Shown: positions 7,271 to 10,055 of the stretch, piece after piece
Position numbering within the stretch: position 1 is the stretch's first letter
How the letters are laid out: the number at the start of each line of letters is the position of its first letter
Origin: JAAFIP01 sp031431335
GTDB lineage: Bacteria; Pseudomonadota; Gammaproteobacteria; Burkholderiales; Burkholderiaceae_C
Direction: 5' to 3'
Assembly (NCBI GenBank): GCA_031431335.1
Contig: JANPDG010000173.1
Span: forward strand, 1-10,055
DNA length: 10,055 nt
The notes under the pieces: model-generated
Told to the model about the DNA's origin: nothing
The model's database searches: none
The model's input: the letters and a program-made list of their open reading frames with translations, nothing else
Program-made: the position numbers and the translations under genes

Positions 7271-8234
7271 GCTCGCCGGGCGAGACGCGAAACCACTTGA
7301 CCGCGCCGCCTCGGGTCAGCATGACGGTGAAGTTCAGGCCCGACAGACTAAATCGCTCACCGCGCTTGGGCACATGGCCCATCTCGTGGGCTATCAGCCC
7401 GCCGATGGTGTCGAGCTCTTCGCCGTCGCGGGCCTTGAGCTCTACGGCAAACGCCTCTTCCACGCGCTCGATCGACGTGTCGCCACTCACCCGGTAGCTG
7501 CGGTCAGCCAGTGCATAAATGTCGCCTGCGTCTTCGCCCACATCGTCAAACTCGTCTTCAATCTCGCCCACAATTTGCTCAAGCACGTCTTCAATGGTGA
7601 TCAGCCCCGCCGTGCGGCCAAACTCGTCGATAACGATGGCCAAGTGGTTGCGGTTGCCTCTGAACTCGCGCAATAAATCGTTCAGCCCCTTGCTCTCGGG
7701 CACGAACACGGCCGGGCGCAGCAGGGCGCGCAGGTTCAGCTCGGGGGCGCGCTGCAGTTTGAGCAGGTCTTTGGCCATCAAAATGCCAATGATGTTCTCG
7801 CGGTCACCCTCAAACACCGGAAAGCGCGAGTGCGCAGTGTCGATGATGGCGTGCATCAACACGTCAGCCGGCGAGTCGATGTTGACTGTGTCCATGCGCG
7901 GCGCGGCCACCATGACGTCGCCTGCGGTCATGTCAGCCATGCGGATCACGCCCTCGAGCATGGCGCGGCTTTCGGCGTTGATGATGCGGTTGTCCTCGGC
8001 TTCGGCCAGGGTTTCGATCAGCTCGTCTTTGCTGTCGGGGCCGGGGTGCAGCATTTCGGCCAGCTTTTGCAAAAAGCCGCGCTTGTCTTCGTGCTTGGTA
8101 CCGTGGGGCACCACTCTGGAGGCGATTTTGACTGCGGGCTTGGCGGCCGATTTGGCAGCGGGCTTGGCAGCCTTGACACCGTGGGGCTCGAGCGGCGCGG
8201 GGCGGCTGGAGCGCGAATAAGGAGGTTCGGACAC
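7260..8234 (-). CDS. corC: CorC/YbeX-type CBS-domain protein (Mg2+/Co2+ efflux-associated)
   Basis: This is a 324-residue cytoplasmic protein of the CorC/YbeX family, originally linked to CorA-dependent Mg2+/Co2+ efflux and more recently to ribosome function. Visible parts are the start of the conserved region (LIETLAEAEDNRIINAESRAMLEGVIRM, about 73-100), a first CBS motif (VMVAAPRMDTVNIDSPADV), the SRFPVFEGDRENIIGILMAKDLL segment, the second CBS motif with AIVIDEFGRTAGLITIEDVLEQIVGEIEDEFDD, and a C-terminal CorC/HlyC transporter-associated domain ending in VKWFRVSP. Residues about 20-38 form a Lys/Ala/Pro-rich basic tail with repeated AAK/KPA units, absent from typical ~290-residue members. 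The start is GTG at 8234, with a weak ribosome binding site. It overlaps lnt by 11 bases; corC-lnt is a conserved pair (ybeX-lnt in E. coli), but ybeZ and ybeY are not upstream here. Confidence 0.95.
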   Translation of the reverse strand: MSEPPYSRSSRPAPLEPHGVKAAKPAAKSAAKPAVKIASRVVPHGTKHEDKRGFLQKLAEMLHPGPDSKDELIETLAEAEDNRIINAESRAMLEGVIRMADMTAGDVMVAAPRMDTVNIDSPADVLMHAIIDTAHSRFPVFEGDRENIIGILMAKDLLKLQRAPELNLRALLRPAVFVPESKGLNDLLREFRGNRNHLAIVIDEFGRTAGLITIEDVLEQIVGEIEDEFDDVGEDAGDIYALADRSYRVSGDTSIERVEEAFAVELKARDGEELDTIGGLIAHEMGHVPKRGERFSLSGLNFTVMLTRGGAVKWFRVSPGERAL

Positions 8235-8343
8235 GTCGACTTTGCAGTAGTTAATCAGCGTCTAGCATAGCCGAAATACGCCCCCGCGTGCGCCGTGAGC
8301 TGACTCAAAAGGTGCTGCGCCTTGTCTGCAAGTTTTCAGATGG

Positions 8344-8387
8344 GTTTTTAGGCAGTTTTCCGACGTGGGTATTGAATAGTTTGCTAT
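8344..8387 (-). repeat. Dispersed CGTCGGAAAA repeat, copy C, between the GNAT gene and corC
   Basis: The minus strand reads ATAGCAAACTATT, CAATACCCA, then CGTCGGAAAACTGCC and ends TAAAAACC. It matches copy D in the 15-base core and copies A and B in the CTATT..AATA.CCACGTCGG half. It sits about 110-150 bases before the corC start, in a gene-free 222-base gap where I see no convincing promoter. Confidence 0.8.
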
Positions 8388-8427
8388 GTATTTAGTAGTA
8401 TTTAGCAGTCATTAAGCGGCACGCCAA

Positions 8428-8440
8428 ACACTCAGAGTGT
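8428..8440 (-). terminator. Weak candidate terminator hairpin downstream of the GNAT gene
   Basis: ACACTC and GAGTGT form a 13-base palindrome around one central base, 17-29 bases after the GNAT stop. On the minus strand it can make a 5-pair stem with a 3-base loop, followed by only TTTGG. Stem and T tract are both short, so this is a weak call. Confidence 0.25.
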
Positions 8441-8456
8441 GTAACACCTGGGCAAT

Positions 8457-9203
8457 TCACTCCGCCGACTTGTGCCGCCCCTCGCGCACACCGCAGCGAA
8501 TCTCTTGCACACTGGCCAAAAACTCCCAAAACCGCTTGGCCTGCACCTTGAGCTTGAAGTCGACCTCGCCCACTTGGTCTTCCACCGCCTCGGTCATGCG
8601 GGTGTCTAGCGTAGCGGGCGGCAGCTTGAGGTAGGCCTCGCTCTCTGAGCCGTCGCGCTCGACCACTGCGCCTGCGTTGCGCGCTATTTTTAGCATAGCG
8701 GTGTTTTCACTGAGCGCGTGGATAAACATCAGGTCTACGCCTTTGTTACGGGCGTGGGTGATAGCGCGGTCAAACAGCTGTGTGCCATAGCCCTTGCCGC
8801 GCGCCTCGGCCAATACCGATACGCCAAACTCAGCGCAGTTTTGCGTTTTAACATCGCTCGAAAACGCCAAATGCGCCACGGCAATCAGCTTGAGCTGGCG
8901 GTTGTAAATGCCGTAAATATCGTCGCGCACGAAGTCGAGCTTGTCGACATAGGCGCGGATTTGCGTTTCTTGCGCTGCGTAGCCAAAGCGCAGATAGCGG
9001 TCTTCGCTAGACAGCTCGAGCAGGTGGCGAATGATGCCAGCGCGGTGGCGCACACTGAGCGCGCGGATCGGTACGAGCAGCGGCTGAGCGCGCTTTTCTA
9101 GCGCACTAGCGGCGCTGGGCTGGCCGGTGTAGCTGGGCGGTGCACGAAAAAAGTCTACGCCTGCTCCCAGAGTCGCTTGGATCAGTGCTTTTGAATCAAC
9201 CAT
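8457..9203 (-). CDS. GNAT family N-acetyltransferase
   Basis: This 248-residue protein has a GNAT fold in its middle. The acetyl-CoA pyrophosphate loop is Arg135-Gly-Lys-Gly-Tyr-Gly140 within SVLAEARGKGYGTQLFDRA (129-147), preceded by a strand (LIAVAHLAF) and followed by motif B-like ENTAMLKIARNAGAVV (166-181). SSEDRYLRFGY (65-75) resembles the N-terminal motif of the GNAT domains fused to Pat-type protein acetyltransferases, so a protein-lysine acetyltransferase is possible, but the substrate cannot be read from sequence. The last 45 or so residues are a charged, probably helical extension. The ATG at 9203 is the first Met of the frame; no strong Shine-Dalgarno precedes it, though AT-rich TTATATT is close upstream. 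It stands alone, 222 bases from corC, and its upstream region carries the inverted-repeat element. Confidence 0.9.
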   Translation of the reverse strand: MVDSKALIQATLGAGVDFFRAPPSYTGQPSAASALEKRAQPLLVPIRALSVRHRAGIIRHLLELSSEDRYLRFGYAAQETQIRAYVDKLDFVRDDIYGIYNRQLKLIAVAHLAFSSDVKTQNCAEFGVSVLAEARGKGYGTQLFDRAITHARNKGVDLMFIHALSENTAMLKIARNAGAVVERDGSESEAYLKLPPATLDTRMTEAVEDQVGEVDFKLKVQAKRFWEFLASVQEIRCGVREGRHKSAE

Positions 9204-9324
9204 GTGTTCAATATAAGGGTAAACCCGTTAATCTCACGGTACTGGATTAGAGAGGTCAGTTTAGGCTGATTTGTGTATTTGGGTGGGGTTGGGGTTGATT
9301 GCTTATCAATTTACTCATATTTAG

Positions 9325-9374
9325 ATAGCATACTATTGAATATCCACGTCGGAAAAGTGCTCTATTTTCTTCCA
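9325..9374 (+). repeat. Dispersed CGTCGGAAAA repeat, copy A (left arm of inverted pair)
   Basis: The plus strand reads ATAGCAT, ACTATTGAATATCC, ACGTCGGAAAAGTGCTCT, then ATTTTCTTCCA. It is identical to copy B over 32 bases and differs at only a few positions outside that core. It belongs to an AAGTGCT variant, whereas copies C and D have AACTGCC. Confidence 0.9.
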
Positions 9375-9482
9375 AAAATGGTTTGTGTGAGATGACTTTG
9401 GGCTGTGTCTGCTGCTTGGGTTGCGGTGTTCTGGCTTGGCGGATTGGCTTAGGTCTTTTGAATGCGCTGGCGTGGTGTCTGC

Positions 9483-9551
9483 GTGTGTGGGTGTCCCTCT
9501 CGCCTGGCACGGGGGAGCCCCTTACGCCTGGCGAGAGGGACACCCACACAC
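9483..9551. repeat. Perfect 22-base inverted repeat with 25-base loop
   Basis: The left arm (9483-9504, GTGTGTGGGTGTCCCTCTCG..) and right arm (9530-9551) are exact reverse complements. The loop holds a small GGGG/CCCC stem, and CGCCTGGC occurs as a direct repeat at each inner edge. No T tract follows on either strand, so it is not an ordinary intrinsic terminator. Confidence 0.9.
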
Positions 9552-9570
9552 TTGAACTGACTGACGTAGG

Positions 9571-9619
9571 GCGCTACCGGTATTGAGCACAAACTCTTTG
9601 ACGAGGCTACGGGTAGCGC
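9571..9619. repeat. Short inverted repeat GCGCTACC / GGTAGCGC
   Basis: GCGCTACC at 9571-9578 is the exact reverse complement of GGTAGCGC at 9612-9619, with a 33-base loop. It is a weaker middle hairpin between the two long palindromes of the element. Confidence 0.6.
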
Positions 9620-9635
9620 GCTGCCTTGGTCGTAA

Positions 9636-9707
9636 GTGAGATGGCGTGTGCCTAATGCGCGATTTCTGGTACCCCAGTATGAGCGCGTTAGGCATACGCC
9701 ATCTCGC
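9636..9707 (+). repeat. 25-base inverted repeat with three wobble positions
   Basis: The arms at 9636-9660 (GTGAGATGGCGTGTGCCTAA..) and 9683-9707 match at 22 of 25 positions. In a plus-strand RNA all three mismatches would be G.U pairs, while in the minus strand they would be A/C mismatches. The 22-base loop contains a further CTGG/CCAG mini-stem. Confidence 0.85.
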
Positions 9708-9824
9708 TCGAAGCCACATCAACCAGCTCAGTGAATCTCACCGCAAGCCACACAAACAGGCCAAACACCTAAAAATTAGCGACCCACCCGCTCAAAGAGT
9801 ACGTCATCTCACCAAATCACATTC

Positions 9825-9873
9825 TGGAAGAAAAAAGAGCACTTTTCCGACGTGGATATTCAATAGTTAGCTA
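9825..9873 (-). repeat. Dispersed CGTCGGAAAA repeat, copy B (right arm of inverted pair)
   Basis: Read on the minus strand this is TAGCTA, ACTATTGAATATCC, ACGTCGGAAAAGTGCTCT, then TTTTTCTTCCA, nearly identical to copy A. It ends 18 bases downstream of the Lrp-type gene's stop codon. An extra partial CTATTGAAT sits just outside it at about 9876-9884. Confidence 0.9.
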
Positions 9874-9891
9874 ATAATTCAATAGCATTTA

Positions 9892-10055
9892 TCAAACCGG
9901 CACAGCAGTCGTCGACTTCACCTGGTCCATCATGAAGCTGGTTTTACAGTCCTGCACACTCGGGTGTTTGAGCAGGGTGTCCATAATGAAACGTGAGTAC
10001 GCACTCATGTCTTTGACCACTAGGCGCAGCAGATAGTCCATCTCGCCTGTGAGCG
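9892..10055 (-). CDS. Lrp/AsnC family transcriptional regulator (C-terminal 53 residues; 5' part outside window)
   Basis: The minus-strand frame entering at the window end reads LTGEMDYLLRLVVKDMSAY, then RFIMDTLLKHPSVQDCKTSF and MMDQVKSTTAVPV before a TGA at 9894-9892. This is the C-terminal ligand-binding (RAM) domain of an Lrp/AsnC regulator: TGxxDYLLRLVVKD, the LL..HPxVxxxxTSF helix-strand and the terminal VKSTTAVPV are characteristic. Such proteins assemble as dimers to octamers and respond to amino acids; the DNA-binding helix-turn-helix lies outside the window, so regulon and effector cannot be judged. The stop codon is 18 bases from the inverted-repeat element. Confidence 0.9.
   Translation of the reverse strand, partial: LTGEMDYLLRLVVKDMSAYSRFIMDTLLKHPSVQDCKTSFMMDQVKSTTAVPV

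Larger units (their letters stand above)
9325..9873. mobile_element. Candidate MITE-like element with long terminal inverted repeats
   Basis: A perfect 32-base sequence at 9332-9363 recurs inverted at 9836-9867, within about 49-base arms that have few mismatches. Weaker similarity continues inward: CTTCCA, then an A-rich stretch, then TGAGATGAC at 9388-9396 and its complement at 9803-9811. The 472 bases between the perfect cores have no transposase-like frame and hold three internal hairpins. This architecture suggests a non-autonomous transposable element or a relic of one. No clear target-site duplication abuts the arms; TTATCAA at 9303-9309 and 9889-9895 is a possible 7-base direct repeat but is AT-rich and offset by about 15 bases. 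Confidence 0.45.
9204..9891. other. 688-base gene-free region rich in inverted repeats
   Basis: No credible gene is seen between the GNAT start and the Lrp-type stop. The stretch holds two inverted copies of the dispersed repeat and, between them, three hairpin-forming palindromes. The GNAT promoter presumably lies near 9205-9260, where TTATATT is a possible -10 but no matching -35 is clear. Confidence 0.8.

Noticed and set aside
7519..8220. A 233-residue plus-strand frame opposite corC
   Set aside because: Its Ser/Met-rich low-complexity product mirrors codon bias of corC on the other strand, which has CBS and CorC motifs.
9256..9549. A 97-residue minus-strand open frame (MWVSLSPGVRGSPV...) in the gene-free region
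   Set aside because: It runs through the perfect palindrome and repeat copy A, has no ribosome binding site and no domain, and its composition simply follows the repeats.
9650..9693. Integron attC-like core boxes: GCCTAAT and GTTAGGC facing each other
   Set aside because: The boxes resemble attC R'' and R', but the left one ends in T instead of C, pairing continues well outside the boxes, the spacing is too short and no L boxes or cassette genes are seen.
9303..9895. TTATCAA at 9303-9309 and 9889-9895 as a target-site duplication for the inverted-repeat element
   Set aside because: Seven AT-rich bases match easily by chance, and they lie about 15 bases from the recognisable arm ends, so I do not claim them as a duplication.
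1..10055. CRISPR arrays, tRNA or rRNA genes, phage genes or defence systems
   Set aside because: No regularly spaced direct repeats, no tRNA- or rRNA-like sequence, and no phage, nuclease or toxin-antitoxin motifs were seen on either strand.

Overview
The window looks like chromosomal DNA from a betaproteobacterium, most likely Burkholderiales and probably Comamonadaceae. The basis is the protein style of CorC, Lnt, GlyQ and GlyS, GC-rich codon use in the core genes, and the corC-lnt-glyQ-glyS gene order, which I recall as usual in that family. I could not run a search, so genus is not assigned. All nine genes I accept are on the minus strand. The two at the window edges, glyS and an Lrp/AsnC-type regulator, are cut off.

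In the direction of transcription (high to low coordinates) the layout is: the C-terminal end of an Lrp/AsnC regulator (9892-10055); a 688-base gene-free stretch full of inverted repeats (9204-9891); a GNAT-fold acetyltransferase (8457-9203); a 222-base gap holding another copy of the same dispersed repeat; corC/ybeX (7260-8234), overlapping lnt (5540-7270); a response regulator with a degenerate nucleotide-cyclase-like output domain (4342-5469), ending in a candidate terminator; glyQ (3339-4244); a YdjM/DUF457-type membrane protein (2720-3298), overlapping by 4 bases a secreted TPR-like repeat protein (1200-2723); and glyS (1-1190, partial).

The core genes serve translation (GlyQ and GlyS form the tetrameric glycyl-tRNA synthetase; YbeX/CorC is a CBS-domain protein linked to Mg2+/Co2+ handling and ribosome function) and envelope lipoprotein maturation (Lnt). 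Accessory genes appear to have been added at two points: the response regulator between lnt and glyQ, and the DUF457/TPR pair between glyQ and glyS. The TPR gene is clearly AT-richer than its neighbours.

The most unusual non-genic signal is a dispersed repeat of about 50 bases built around CGTCGGAAAA, present four times. Two copies sit as an inverted pair, with a perfect 32-base core, around a 472-base segment carrying three hairpins; this resembles a non-autonomous MITE-like element. One copy lies in the gap before corC. The fourth lies inside lnt and is read in frame as about 17 residues of a predicted loop between membrane segments.
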